DNA of 64,000 nt from JANQQC01 sp965262255 (GTDB taxonomy: Bacteria > Pseudomonadota > Alphaproteobacteria > Caulobacterales > Hyphomonadaceae), in the NCBI GenBank assembly GCA_965262255.1, contig OZ253505.1, positions 3,286,001 to 3,350,000 on the forward strand, read 5' to 3'. Shown one piece after another: positions 25,801 through 32,974 of this stretch. The position numbers and the translations under genes are program-made. The notes under the pieces were generated by a model. That model made no database searches and was not told where the DNA came from. It worked only from the letters and a program-made list of their open reading frames with translations. The stretch's first letter is position 1. Each line of letters opens with the position of its first letter.

Positions 25801-26967
25801 GTGATCGGTTATTGCTATTCTGGTTATTAGTGTATGGGCTTCGCGATCAAATAAACCACCATTATACTGCGGAAGTCCAATCACATCGTCGCCCTTGTCT
25901 AGTAGGTCGAATAGTAACGAAACATGATTCCAAAACCGTGTCGCTGTTTGAGAATACGTATAGCGTTCATTGATCCGTCCTCTTATCGCTTTTCGAACGT
26001 TCTCACGCAAACTGTATAGTTTATATTTCTCACTGCGAACCGGTAAGAGTTCACGATCTTCAGCATAGAGAATAAACAATAGTCGATAGAGAACGATCAA
26101 GGCTGAATCACGCACTTCGCTTAATGAGGTTTTCGGTGACGCGTCTGCAATCGCTTTTACCAATGACGGGAAAACTTCATTGAACACTTTGTCTGAAATG
26201 CTGTTCCCTACTCTCTGCTCATAATAGCGACCTTCATCGAGAACTATTTGGTGATAGGTTTTGTCATCAATAGTCCGTGGGCTAAAGGACTCTTTCTTGA
26301 ATACAGTGTGAAAAACTCTTAGCCAATGGTGCGACTGCTCTTCATCAAGGAGGTATTTCTGATACTTGTACGACTTCAGTCGCAAAATACTTCCCAAATC
26401 GAGTTCGAAGAATTGCTCCGATATCGTCCGCGCACCATTATAATACAGTCGCCATTGGGTTCCATTCGTTAAGATACCCCACTTCAGTTTTCCATCTGTC
26501 TGAACATCGACACGTCGCATGTATCGCAACATTTGCATCGCTGGTGAGATCGTGATCGGAGATTCGCGTATCTCTCGATCTATCGGGTGAGTCCACCTCT
26601 TAACCTCTAGAATGGCTAACCCATACTTAAAACGTTGATAGTGGTGTTCTTCTCTTTCAGCGGCAAGTCGATTTTGTGAGTCGAGAAAAAGAAGACCGTC
26701 CGGAACGTCGGTTCGGCCAGATACCGCTAGGTTCTGTTCTTGCAAGACATCTTCCCAGCCGAGCAGTTTGAGGATCGGTAGGATTAACTTATCCGTCGTT
26801 TGACGTTCGTTGGGGTTCTTGTCTTTTAGGAAACTAGCGAATACCGAGCGTACATCCTTCCTAAACCTCGCGACCTCTAGCTCCCCTGAACCATCTATTA
26901 GGTTCGTCGTCTCCGTAAAAAAGTTCGTGGAGAACAAGCTTCCGTTGATGATGTCGTCTTGCAACAT
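22861..26967 (-). CDS. Type IIG-like restriction enzyme/N6-adenine methyltransferase
   Basis: A large single-chain restriction-modification enzyme. From the ATG at 26967 it has 1368 residues; a TTG at 27006 would add 13. The N-terminal nuclease domain shows D...(31-35 residues)...LEVKRW, the D...ExK signature of PD-(D/E)XK enzymes (E and K near residues 121 and 123). The SAM-binding motif CDPAMGSGHF is near residue 516, and the catalytic NPPW motif near 808. The long C-terminal part after NPPW holds the target-recognition domain and a final region starting near TDIEYIYSSFP. The layout fits Eco57I-like enzymes that cut and methylate with one polypeptide. The gene stands alone, and an IS5-type element sits 180 bp upstream of its start, possibly affecting its promoter. 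Confidence 0.88.
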   Translation of the reverse strand: MLQDDIINGSLFSTNFFTETTNLIDGSGELEVARFRKDVRSVFASFLKDKNPNERQTTDKLILPILKLLGWEDVLQEQNLAVSGRTDVPDGLLFLDSQNRLAAEREEHHYQRFKYGLAILEVKRWTHPIDREIRESPITISPAMQMLRYMRRVDVQTDGKLKWGILTNGTQWRLYYNGARTISEQFFELDLGSILRLKSYKYQKYLLDEEQSHHWLRVFHTVFKKESFSPRTIDDKTYHQIVLDEGRYYEQRVGNSISDKVFNEVFPSLVKAIADASPKTSLSEVRDSALIVLYRLLFILYAEDRELLPVRSEKYKLYSLRENVRKAIRGRINERYTYSQTATRFWNHVSLLFDLLDKGDDVIGLPQYNGGLFDREAHTLITRIAITDHTMAKIIEALSFEKTQSGYDYISYRNLSVQQLGAIYERLLDYHVHRLDDEVVIRPSTFSRKNTGSYYTSEDLVKLVIKETIQPLIDAKKKEFIEKFEKLKTSEYAASEKSAYIRGIDLTSSILKMRTCDPAMGSGHFLVCLVDYLADEVSDAIATVENLVHDYWGEYKSPIIAEIDDIRKKIIGLAHDSGWEYDGHQLDDRRILRRIILKRCIYGVDKNPMAVELAKVSLWLHTFTVGAPLSFIDHHLKCGDSLIGLWLTTAQTNSDKYGSPLIWSDQMQRLYGATKHLETLEMIPDSEVSEVRLSFSKYEESEKLVAPLNAIMNFIQALDWIDLKDKDTLASVQGFFDGRFGDQMDIVHGKEQAKNGSKDTAVFEETLSEVRKIIDRERFLNWQVVFPSVWTDWDKEDLVGGFDAIVGNPPWDRTKLEQVEWFSERQSDIAFATRASDRKAMIKTLVKSRDPLAREYKEASNRSESFRKLIRDNGEYPLLSGGDVNLYSLFVERAMKLVKPDGRVGLLVPSGIAHDKTASKFFRSVSTNGQVRTFYDFENGRRETGQRQKGQFRYFPDVDSRFKFCTLILSKQPSDEPIQCAFFLHDVSEIEDNETTIALKVRDFQKFNPNTGTMPIFRTKRDANLATKIYDTSVPLVVHAENKEIKAWPVRFTTMFHMTNDSGLFRSEKELRKKEKAYHIGENVYDSANGKWLPLYVGRMFNQYDHRAASVVVNKQNLKNPRLSELVSAQQKEEPSFVPNHHSWVSEHKIKKIYNADWFFAFRAITSITNNRTMIASVIPRSGVGNTAQLLLWEGDPSEISDLALLLANFNSLIFDFTVRQKVQSTSLNWYMVEQLPVIERSRYKDVLFGTKTAGEVVKETVLELTYTAHNMAPFAKDMGYTSDDDQVNPPFKWDELQRVKLKAKLDAVYFYLYGLTEPTDIEYIYSSFPIVKRENKRNFQNADITTKLCLDYLNALSAGDPDASITA

Positions 26968-27146
26968 GTAATTGACTCGCTTACTTCGGTATATGCGCCG
27001 ACTCAATGTAATGATTTAACGCTTAGACTAGCATACACTTTTAACTTGCGCAAATACTTTCGTGGACTAGAGATTGCATTGGTTCGCTAATTATGGAAAC
27101 TTGGTCTTTTAGAGAAGGGAAGATCGTCCTATACTGTACGTAAAGT

Positions 27147-28599
27147 GAGACTGTTGCGAAATAGGCAGATTCGAAAAAAATCTCAAAATTCAGTGAGAAA
27201 TTTGAGAAAATCTGTTTTTTCAAGAAAGATTTCTCAATGATTAGCCAAAAACGATTAGTTTCGAGCAAAAATAGTGGTGATTTCACTTAATTTTCGGGGT
27301 GTTTCTCCTAGTTTTTACCGTTTTCATGGTTTCTTACTCTGGTCTGTCTGTATTTCTTTTGATTCCTACTTCAATTTACTTGTTTAGCTAACTTGTTGGA
27401 TGCCTTTAAGGTGTTCATAAATATTGTTTTCCAGATCATCTCGGCGGCTACCTTTGCAATCGTCATATATCTTGCTCGCGAGCAGTTGAACTTCCGTTTA
27501 AGTATCCCGAAGCTTTGCTCAACCCGCCAGCGCTTCTTAGAAATAAGTCTGTTGAAGGTCTTTCGTGACTGGCTAAGGGGCTTGTTGCTACTGGCTTTGT
27601 GCATGATGCCAGATTTCATATTAATCTCTTTTAGATAGTCCCTATTCTTTTTACTTGCACTGCCTTTGTCTGAGTAAATCCATCGACCGTCAAAGCGTTT
27701 CGGATCAGCAATCTTGTCAAAATTGATACACTCTGATTCGTTTACTGGGCGCACAACGACTTTCTCCCCGTCCCCTTCTTCATCGGTCGCTAGGTTTTTT
27801 TTGTAACCAAGAACACAGGTATTTCCTCGCCTGTGAAAAGTCGCATCAGGGTCTTTTGATAATTGCCTAGGCTCCTGGTTACTCCTTTCTTCCTGAGAAA
27901 CTTCTTGCTCTTGCACTTCTTCCCTAGTAACCTCCTGCGCTTCTTCCTGAGAAATCTCTTGCACTTCTTCCTCTTTTGGTTTCTTCATCGGACGGGCGGC
28001 GCTCTGAATCACCGTCGCGTCAACGATCGCTATACTGCCTTTTTCAACCTTCAAGCCTTGGGCTTCGAATTGTGAGTTGAATTCGTCTAGAACTTCCTCT
28101 AGCAAACCCGAACGGACTAAGGTATTGCGAAAATCACACAGCGTCGAGTAATCTGGAAAGTCTTCGTCATGATACATCCCGCAGAAAACACCAAAATCTA
28201 ATTGCTTTTGTAGTTGTGCGGCTAGATTCCTATCTGATAGGTCATAATAGTTCCCTAAGAAGGTCGCTTTTATCATCGATTCTACCGGAAAACCTGCGCG
28301 CCCCTTCCTTGAACGTATCTTAGGTTCAACTTGATCTGCAATCTTCTTGAAATTTATAATTTTCAGAAACTTCATTATCTCGCTGTCGACCATTGCCGAA
28401 CGAGACATCAACGCTGAATGAATCATCATGTCCATAACTATAGACCTTTTTTAAAATGTGAAAGTTCGTCGAAGCGAACGAACCTTAATTCTACACCATT
28501 TCTATTTCGACTGCTCTAAAATCGCTTACCTGTAGCGTAATACTACTATACATCATTTATGTGAATATGTCAAATTTTCGGCTATTTCGCAACAGTTTC
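27147..28599 (-). mobile_element. Complete IS5-type insertion sequence
   Basis: An element of 1453 bp bounded by inverted repeats: GAGACTGTTGCGAAATAG at the left end (27147-27164) and the complement of GAAACTGTTGCGAAATAG at the right end (28582-28599), one mismatch in 18 bp. The pentamer AAAGT flanks it directly on both sides (27142-27146 and 28600-28604), consistent with a target-site duplication. It carries one transposase gene on the minus strand. Confidence 0.8.
27371..28435 (-). CDS. IS5-family transposase
   Basis: A 354-residue transposase. The DDE residues can be placed in IVDATVIQSA, WIYSDKGSASKKNR and KKRWRVEQSFGILKRKFN, the usual IS5-family Y/R..E pattern. The N-terminal part (residues 35-130) has the family FPVESMIKATFLGNYYDLSD, then CDFRNTL, stretches. 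After the first catalytic aspartate there is an unusual insertion of about 45 residues that is rich in Glu and Gln with repeated EEVQE units, where other members have a shorter acidic linker. The frame is intact and the element keeps both ends, so it may still be active. Confidence 0.88.
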   Translation of the reverse strand: MDMMIHSALMSRSAMVDSEIMKFLKIINFKKIADQVEPKIRSRKGRAGFPVESMIKATFLGNYYDLSDRNLAAQLQKQLDFGVFCGMYHDEDFPDYSTLCDFRNTLVRSGLLEEVLDEFNSQFEAQGLKVEKGSIAIVDATVIQSAARPMKKPKEEEVQEISQEEAQEVTREEVQEQEVSQEERSNQEPRQLSKDPDATFHRRGNTCVLGYKKNLATDEEGDGEKVVVRPVNESECINFDKIADPKRFDGRWIYSDKGSASKKNRDYLKEINMKSGIMHKASSNKPLSQSRKTFNRLISKKRWRVEQSFGILKRKFNCSRARYMTIAKVAAEMIWKTIFMNTLKASNKLAKQVN

Positions 28600-28835
28600 A
28601 AAGTGCAACTACCTATAAAAGCGGTTCTTAGAATGTAACGACCTACAGTCTAGCCAGTATTGAAGGAGGCGGCCTAGTTATAACCTTCGGAATGACATCC
28701 CAATTTGTCTCGTTTCCGAGGTTGAATTGCATTCATAAAAGACTTATTGGAAAAAGAATATAACGCCAGTTCGCAAAATGTGATAACGATTGCAAGAATG
28801 CTCTAAAAAAAACAGTATTGATTGAGCGAGATTAG

Positions 28836-28924
28836 CTGTATAGTCCTGCAAACAGGTGATCAGGATGATCTACTATCATTATGCAGCAATTCCATCTGGA
28901 GGAAACAGTTATGGGACAAGTCTT
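28836..28924 (+). mobile_element. Solo IS481 left end
   Basis: About 89 bp nearly identical to the left end of the IS481 element at 50307: the terminal repeat (TATAGTCCTGCAAACAGG), the spacer and the leader GGAAACAGTTATGGGACAAG. The match ends after the codons MGQVL. The rest of the element is absent, and the downstream bases are the end of the convergent XRE gene. It is a deletion relic. Confidence 0.75.
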
Positions 28925-28936
28925 ATGCAACCGTCC

Positions 28937-29431
28937 CTATAGGGTATCTTCGACCATATAGTTTTTTATAGTAGCTGAACTCTCTGCAGAATTCCCTTGA
29001 CAGAAACTTCGAATTTCTTGACTTACCTTCACATTCAAGGCTTCAGCAATTTCTAACAGACGATAAAACTCGATCTCAGAATATGCGTCTACTTCGTGTT
29101 TGACAAGTCTCATGGTGTCCATGCCCAACTTTTCGGCTAGTTCTTGCTGACTAACCTGTGCAATGATTCTTGCTCGGATTAGGCCAACCCGTAGTTCATC
29201 GATATGGGCGATTTCGGCAATGGGTGAAGCAACATTAGTTAGGTTCTCGTATTCTTCAAGTTCGTGGCGCAAACTCTCGATTTGTCCGCATAAACTATCT
29301 CGCACTGCTTTACGATGAAGAGGGTCTAAGTCTTTCCGCTCAGTACAAGATTCGTTGAATTTCTCCAATGCACGTTCGAAATTTTTCGCATGCATTTTAG
29401 TTAGCTCATATTGATGTTCGTTGGTGATCAT
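28937..29431 (-). CDS. XRE-family helix-turn-helix protein (antitoxin-like)
   Basis: A 164-residue protein. The N-terminal half is a predicted helical hairpin (FERALEKFNESCTERK, then RDSLCGQIESLRHELEEYEN). A XRE-type HTH follows at about residues 85-140 (RARIIAQVSQQELAEKLGMD, then RLLEIAEALNV). This layout (a MITNE start, coiled helices, then XRE) is that of proteins paired with DUF6932-type nucleotidyltransferase-like partners. The ATG overlaps the stop of that partner gene as ATGA, which implies translational coupling. It probably represses its own operon and neutralises or regulates the partner. The partner gene is frameshifted here. Confidence 0.8.
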   Translation of the reverse strand: MITNEHQYELTKMHAKNFERALEKFNESCTERKDLDPLHRKAVRDSLCGQIESLRHELEEYENLTNVASPIAEIAHIDELRVGLIRARIIAQVSQQELAEKLGMDTMRLVKHEVDAYSEIEFYRLLEIAEALNVKVSQEIRSFCQGNSAESSATIKNYMVEDTL

Positions 29432-29864
29432 TTTACACTTCGTAGGTCAACGAGTAATACGCCCTTAGCAATTCCTATCCTATCAGTTCTGAAGAAATCC
29501 CTAAAATAAATTTTGCCTTCTGCAAAATTATCGGCCAAGAATAGTTCACCTTTGTATTTTTCCTTCATGTCTTTGCGATCGTTGTAGAACGATAATAGTA
29601 TTGGGTCAACAAGATCAAGGTTTCCCCTTTTCTTTCCCAAGCACCGTCGTAATCATTTGGTTCGACTTTCATCGACACAAAACTTCCGTCTAAAAAGAGC
29701 TTACTGCAACCTGCTACTTTAAGATTCAACAGTGCACTTCGTAAACCAACTAGCAAGTCCATTCGGTGATCGTTGAATCCACATAGTTCGATAACTTCTT
29801 GCCAAGATACAGCGTGTGTTCCTGGACGAAGATAACCAGTAGAATCCTCAAATTGCAGTGACAT
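29428..29864 (-). pseudogene. DUF6932 nucleotidyltransferase-like protein, frameshifted
   Basis: Two overlapping frames make one family-typical protein of about 145 residues. The first (from ATG 29864) gives GYLRPGTHAVSWQEVIELCG and AGCSKLFLDGSFVSMKVEPN, matching the GxLpPG.H..sW.E and AGC..lfLDGSFvt.K..P.DyD blocks of DUF6932. The second frame supplies LDLVDPILLSFYNDRKDMKE, KYKGELF and FRDFFRTDRIG..KGVLLVDL. A single -1 shift in the AAAAGGGGAAA stretch (about 29622-29633) joins them. The gene is either inactivated, made by ribosomal slippage, or affected by a one-base assembly error in the G run. It is paired with the XRE gene as a toxin-antitoxin-like operon. Confidence 0.75.
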
Positions 29865-30055
29865 TTTGGTTTAGTATATAAATAAGTGGTCGAATTGCAA
29901 GACTATAGTTTGATTCAGACACATTTTAGAGGTTAAACGAAAAAGGTAGAGTAAGTTACATTTATGGGAAGTATAGGGAATGAACCGCGGTTTTAAGGGC
30001 AAAATCTCGTTGTGTAGAAAGGAATCTGAAATTTACCACCCAAATTTTGAAATTT
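29865..30055. other. Upstream region of the DUF6932/XRE operon
   Basis: It contains the AT-rich start region of the minus-strand operon (GTATATAAATAAG near 29875). No gene was seen. Confidence 0.35.
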
Positions 30056-30330
30056 TCAGGTAGTTACTTGTGGGTAGATGTTCAGTCCTACAAACATATG
30101 CGCGGTATTTTTTATGAATCGGTTTGGTTCATCATGCCAGCATTTGTTGATAAAGTCAAAGACAGTAAAACCATCAAGTGTCTTTAACCTTTTAGCAATG
30201 TTGCAAGCCTCAATAAAAGTCGGCAAATGCTCTTTGAGTATTGCGTGACAAGGCGAAATGTGGTTGCGTTGGACTTGGCTATCCGTTCTGCCGTCGGCGG
30301 AACCGTATTTTCGGGGTTGCTTGAGCGCGA
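30056..30330 (-). pseudogene. IS481 transposase C-terminal remnant
   Basis: The minus strand reads LKEHLPTFIEACNIAKRLKT, then GFTVFDFINKCWHDEPNRFI, KNTAHMFVGL and a stop. It aligns without gaps with the last 60 residues of the intact IS481 transposase at 50382 (KEHIQSFIDAYNFAKRLKAH ... FDYINKCWKEEPERFIKNPE). Upstream the similarity is patchy (SQVQRNH in the place of GQVERMN), so the copy has deletions. The plus-strand frames over 30227-30614 are its shadows. Confidence 0.8.
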
Positions 30331-30331
30331 G

Positions 30332-30371
30332 AAGCGTTTTCAGGGGATTTTAAAATCCCCTGAAAACGCTT
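30332..30371. repeat. Perfect 40-bp palindrome
   Basis: The arm AAGCGTTTTCAGGGGATTTT is followed immediately by its exact reverse complement, with no spacer. It separates the IS481 remnant from a copied nrdJ-like fragment. In RNA it would form a 20-bp stem with no loop bases. It could be two abutting inverted ends left by a mobile element, or a transcription stop. It has no T run typical of an intrinsic terminator. Confidence 0.85.
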
Positions 30372-30410
30372 TTCCCAAAATTGGAATTTCCAGACTTAAT
30401 CCTACAGTAC

Positions 30411-30491
30411 CCGAACGATCCGCTTTGCCACGCCCGAGTCCCTGGTGCGATATATGTTCATGATTTTCAGCCATGTCTTTTCGATCCAGGT
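30411..30491 (-). repeat. Copied fragment of the nrdJ-like gene
   Basis: These 81 bp match 35593-35673, inside the C-terminal coding part of the nrdJ-like gene, with about six mismatches (for example the shared CCGCTTTGCCACGCCCGAGT). Orientation is the same. The copy starts 40 bp after the palindrome and carries no functional frame. It indicates a small local duplication or transposition of chromosomal DNA. Confidence 0.8.
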
Positions 30492-31028
30492 GTGGTTAGA
30501 CTGGAGAAAAACCGTTTATGCATAGGTACGATCTATACCAGTTATACGTATGAAAGTACATCTCTAATAGCATATTTCTTCGATCCAAGTTTTATGTTTT
30601 TCTCGTATTTGTAATACCGATTTAACCAGTTCAGGACAACGTTTCGACTTTCGCAACGTGTGAGGTCACGTCGATTTGATTGAAGGGTCTTTTTTTGCCG
30701 CCTCCTGAGCCACAGATATCCTTCTTTTTCCGTAGTGTCAGTCAATCGCGTTATATCAAAAACTTGCAAAGTCAGCCAACACATATATTATAGTGAGATG
30801 GGAGCATTCCCTCCTGTCAGTGGTTAATCATGACTCACAGGATAGGGCGGTCTTTTCTTGTTCTCAAAATCTCGAGACCCCAAGTGTGTTTGAACCTGTT
30901 TACTATATGAATCATGTTAGACTTTACGCTGAATTCAGATGATTTCAATTGGTCATGGTAAGAGTACTCGTTTACCCGGTTTCATCCAGAATTGCACGTT
31001 AATCAAGAGACTACAAGGAAAATATGTT
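30492..31028. other. Gene-poor stretch
   Basis: No supported gene. A minus-strand open frame at 30542-30784 has no recognisable domain and no good ribosome-binding site. The stretch precedes the GIY-YIG gene. Confidence 0.35.
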
Positions 31029-31385
31029 ATGACTGAAATTTTTTTAGAATGGCGCAAAGATCCAACCAGTTTAGGATGGTATGAACTGTTGAAGATTAAC
31101 CCTCAAGGCCTTACGGGTTATGGTGTCTACGTCATATGGCATAGCGGAAGCAACCCCCGGGCGGTTTACATCGGTCAAGGAGCATTCTTTGAGCGACTAT
31201 CAGTGCATCAAAAAGATGAAAGAATTCTGAGGTGTGAAGCTGAAGGTACGCTACTCACCACTTGGGCAACGTTAGAAATGCAATTTAGGGATGGTGTCGA
31301 ACGTTATTTGATTGACACCTACAAGCCTTTGGTAAATGAGCGAATTCCTAATGTAACTCCAATCCAAGTGAACTTGTTGGTTTGA
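31029..31385 (+). CDS. GIY-YIG nuclease-domain protein
   Basis: A 118-residue protein starting at ATG 31029, which follows an AAGGAAA ribosome-binding site. An in-frame ATG 90 bases upstream has no such site. The GIY-YIG core is clear: GYGVYVIWH (first strand), RAVYIGQG (second strand), FFERLSVHQ (helix with the arginine), then an acidic region ending in VERYLIDTYKPLVNE, where the catalytic glutamate and a conserved asparagine are expected. It is a compact single-domain nuclease, probably part of a restriction or repair function. It lies 220 bp before the protease/inhibitor operon and points the same way, but the promoter between them suggests separate transcription. Confidence 0.8.
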   Translation: MTEIFLEWRKDPTSLGWYELLKINPQGLTGYGVYVIWHSGSNPRAVYIGQGAFFERLSVHQKDERILRCEAEGTLLTTWATLEMQFRDGVERYLIDTYKPLVNERIPNVTPIQVNLLV

Positions 31386-31455
31386 AGACTGTTTTTGGTG
31401 TTGAACACGTCTATGCTTCGAGGGTAGTAAATACTGATTATAAATAATACAGCTC

Positions 31456-31484
31456 TTGAAAATTTTTGGGGTGTTTGTTATTAT
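31456..31484 (+). promoter_or_regulatory. Putative sigma-70 promoter of the HTH-chagasin/protease operon
   Basis: TTGAAA at 31456-31461, a 17-bp spacer, then TATTAT at 31479-31484. It leaves a leader of about 115 nt before the ATG at 31609. No operator palindrome is evident. Confidence 0.5.
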
Positions 31485-31608
31485 ATAAGTTAAGCGGCTT
31501 GTTCATTAAGATATCGGGCATCATTGATGACCGATAAGAGAGTCTTATGTTTGTATAGGCGCTTAGGGCTTCTTTCTGTAGACCAAGTAGAGTTATTAGG
31601 TTAGGGTT

Positions 31609-32964
31609 ATGGAGGCACTTTCTAATAGAAACTTTCCTTCGAGAGACGGAAAGTACTGGTGTTCTAGCCAGAGGCTACTGCGGGCCAGAATGTTCTTAGG
31701 ATTGAGTGTTGAAGAAGCCGCAAGGAATCTTGATATAGAGAAGCCTAAGCTGTTAGAATTGGAGAAGACTAGTAAGGAAATTAGGGGGGAGATTCTAGAT
31801 AGGATAGCAAAATTTTATGATCGGCCATACGCTTGGCTTACAGCAGAGTTGCTTACTAAAGACAGCTCAAAAGACGTATCGGTTGCTCCAGCTTCTGCTC
31901 TCACAAAAGATGACCAAAGTGAATTTCAGGATTTCTTGCAAGTATTAGAATCTAGAACGCAGAACGCAAATGGAGACGAGAATCTTAGAAAACTAAGTTT
32001 GTTATTCGTTAAGCATAATTCCGTTGAAGCCTTACACAACGAACTAGATACCTTTGACTCTTCGATCAAGACTGGTCGAGTTGATATTCTTGAGGCGGTT
32101 TCTAGGCTTGGAGTAACCGTGATTCTGAGGCCTCTTAACAACGTTATTGGGACTTTGTTAAAGTTAGAACGCGGTTCAGGTCTAATGTTATCGGTATCTC
32201 AGTCAGTGAGGCTCTTAAGAAATGCTTCTGCCTTCGCACTAAGCATCTTACTTTATACTTCGAATAAGGAGGAAAGTATTAATTTTAGAGCTTGGTATAA
32301 GTTTATAGCAGAAAGTTTGCCTAAGTCCCCTGAGGACGAATATTTTGTGTCTGTACAGGATCTGTTGCTTCCAAACTTCCTGTTAGCTAATCTTCAAGTA
32401 AGACAAAAATGGAGTAATAGTGATTTGGAAGATCCTGTGAACATTTACCAAGCATCGCTTAGGCTTGGTGCAAGTTATGAGGCTACGGTTCACGCTTATG
32501 AACGGATGGGATGCTTTTCTCCTTCTGCCAGTCAAAAGTTACTAACGATAAAATTATCGGATATCAAAAGAACGTTGCTTGAGGACTATAACCCCGAAAA
32601 TATAGACGACTTAGATGTATGGTGTCTCTCTGACGATAAGGAGGAATGTGCTATCCCTGCGAACCGAGACGACTTGTTTTTGTTTAGGTTGAAAGAGAAG
32701 GGATCAGCAGGGTACGCTTGGGATTTCGAAGCCATTGAAGAGAAAGGATTTGCAATCCTAGAAGACAAAACAGAAATTGTGGATAGGAAAAGAATTGGAA
32801 CGCCGAGCCTTCGGAAAGTTATAACCAAGCCACCAGAGTTGGTAACGGGTGATTTTTTGCTTGAAGAGACCTGTCCGTTTCCAAGAAAAATCACAAGAAG
32901 TAACTTGGTTAATATAAGATATAGACTGGAGGCTGAACTTGAAGAAGGCATAATTCACAACTGA
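31609..32964 (+). CDS. HTH / ImmA-IrrE-like protein with C-terminal chagasin-like inhibitor domain
   Basis: A 451-residue protein with three regions. Residues about 20-78 are a XRE-type HTH (RARMFLGLSVEEAARNLDIE, then LLELEK). Residues about 150-320 follow the shape of ImmA/IrrE domains found in HTH regulators (FALSILL near 209; IYQASLRLGASYEATVHAYE near 279), but the HExxH zinc motif is absent, so peptidase activity is not expected. Residues about 345-445 resemble chagasin/I42 cysteine-protease inhibitors: LKEKGSAGYAWDF matches the inhibitory loop NPTTGYxW, and RKRIGTPSL the glycine loop. The next gene, 10 bp downstream, is a papain-type protease, which supports the inhibitor reading. It probably represses the operon and holds the protease inactive. 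The chagasin call is by pattern only. Confidence 0.65.
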   Translation: MEALSNRNFPSRDGKYWCSSQRLLRARMFLGLSVEEAARNLDIEKPKLLELEKTSKEIRGEILDRIAKFYDRPYAWLTAELLTKDSSKDVSVAPASALTKDDQSEFQDFLQVLESRTQNANGDENLRKLSLLFVKHNSVEALHNELDTFDSSIKTGRVDILEAVSRLGVTVILRPLNNVIGTLLKLERGSGLMLSVSQSVRLLRNASAFALSILLYTSNKEESINFRAWYKFIAESLPKSPEDEYFVSVQDLLLPNFLLANLQVRQKWSNSDLEDPVNIYQASLRLGASYEATVHAYERMGCFSPSASQKLLTIKLSDIKRTLLEDYNPENIDDLDVWCLSDDKEECAIPANRDDLFLFRLKEKGSAGYAWDFEAIEEKGFAILEDKTEIVDRKRIGTPSLRKVITKPPELVTGDFLLEETCPFPRKITRSNLVNIRYRLEAELEEGIIHN

Positions 32965-32974
32965 GTGGTAGAAA

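Noticed and set aside
30227..30614. Plus-strand open frames at 30227-30463 and 30381-30614
   Set aside because: They run antisense to an IS481 transposase remnant and over the palindrome and the nrdJ-like copy.
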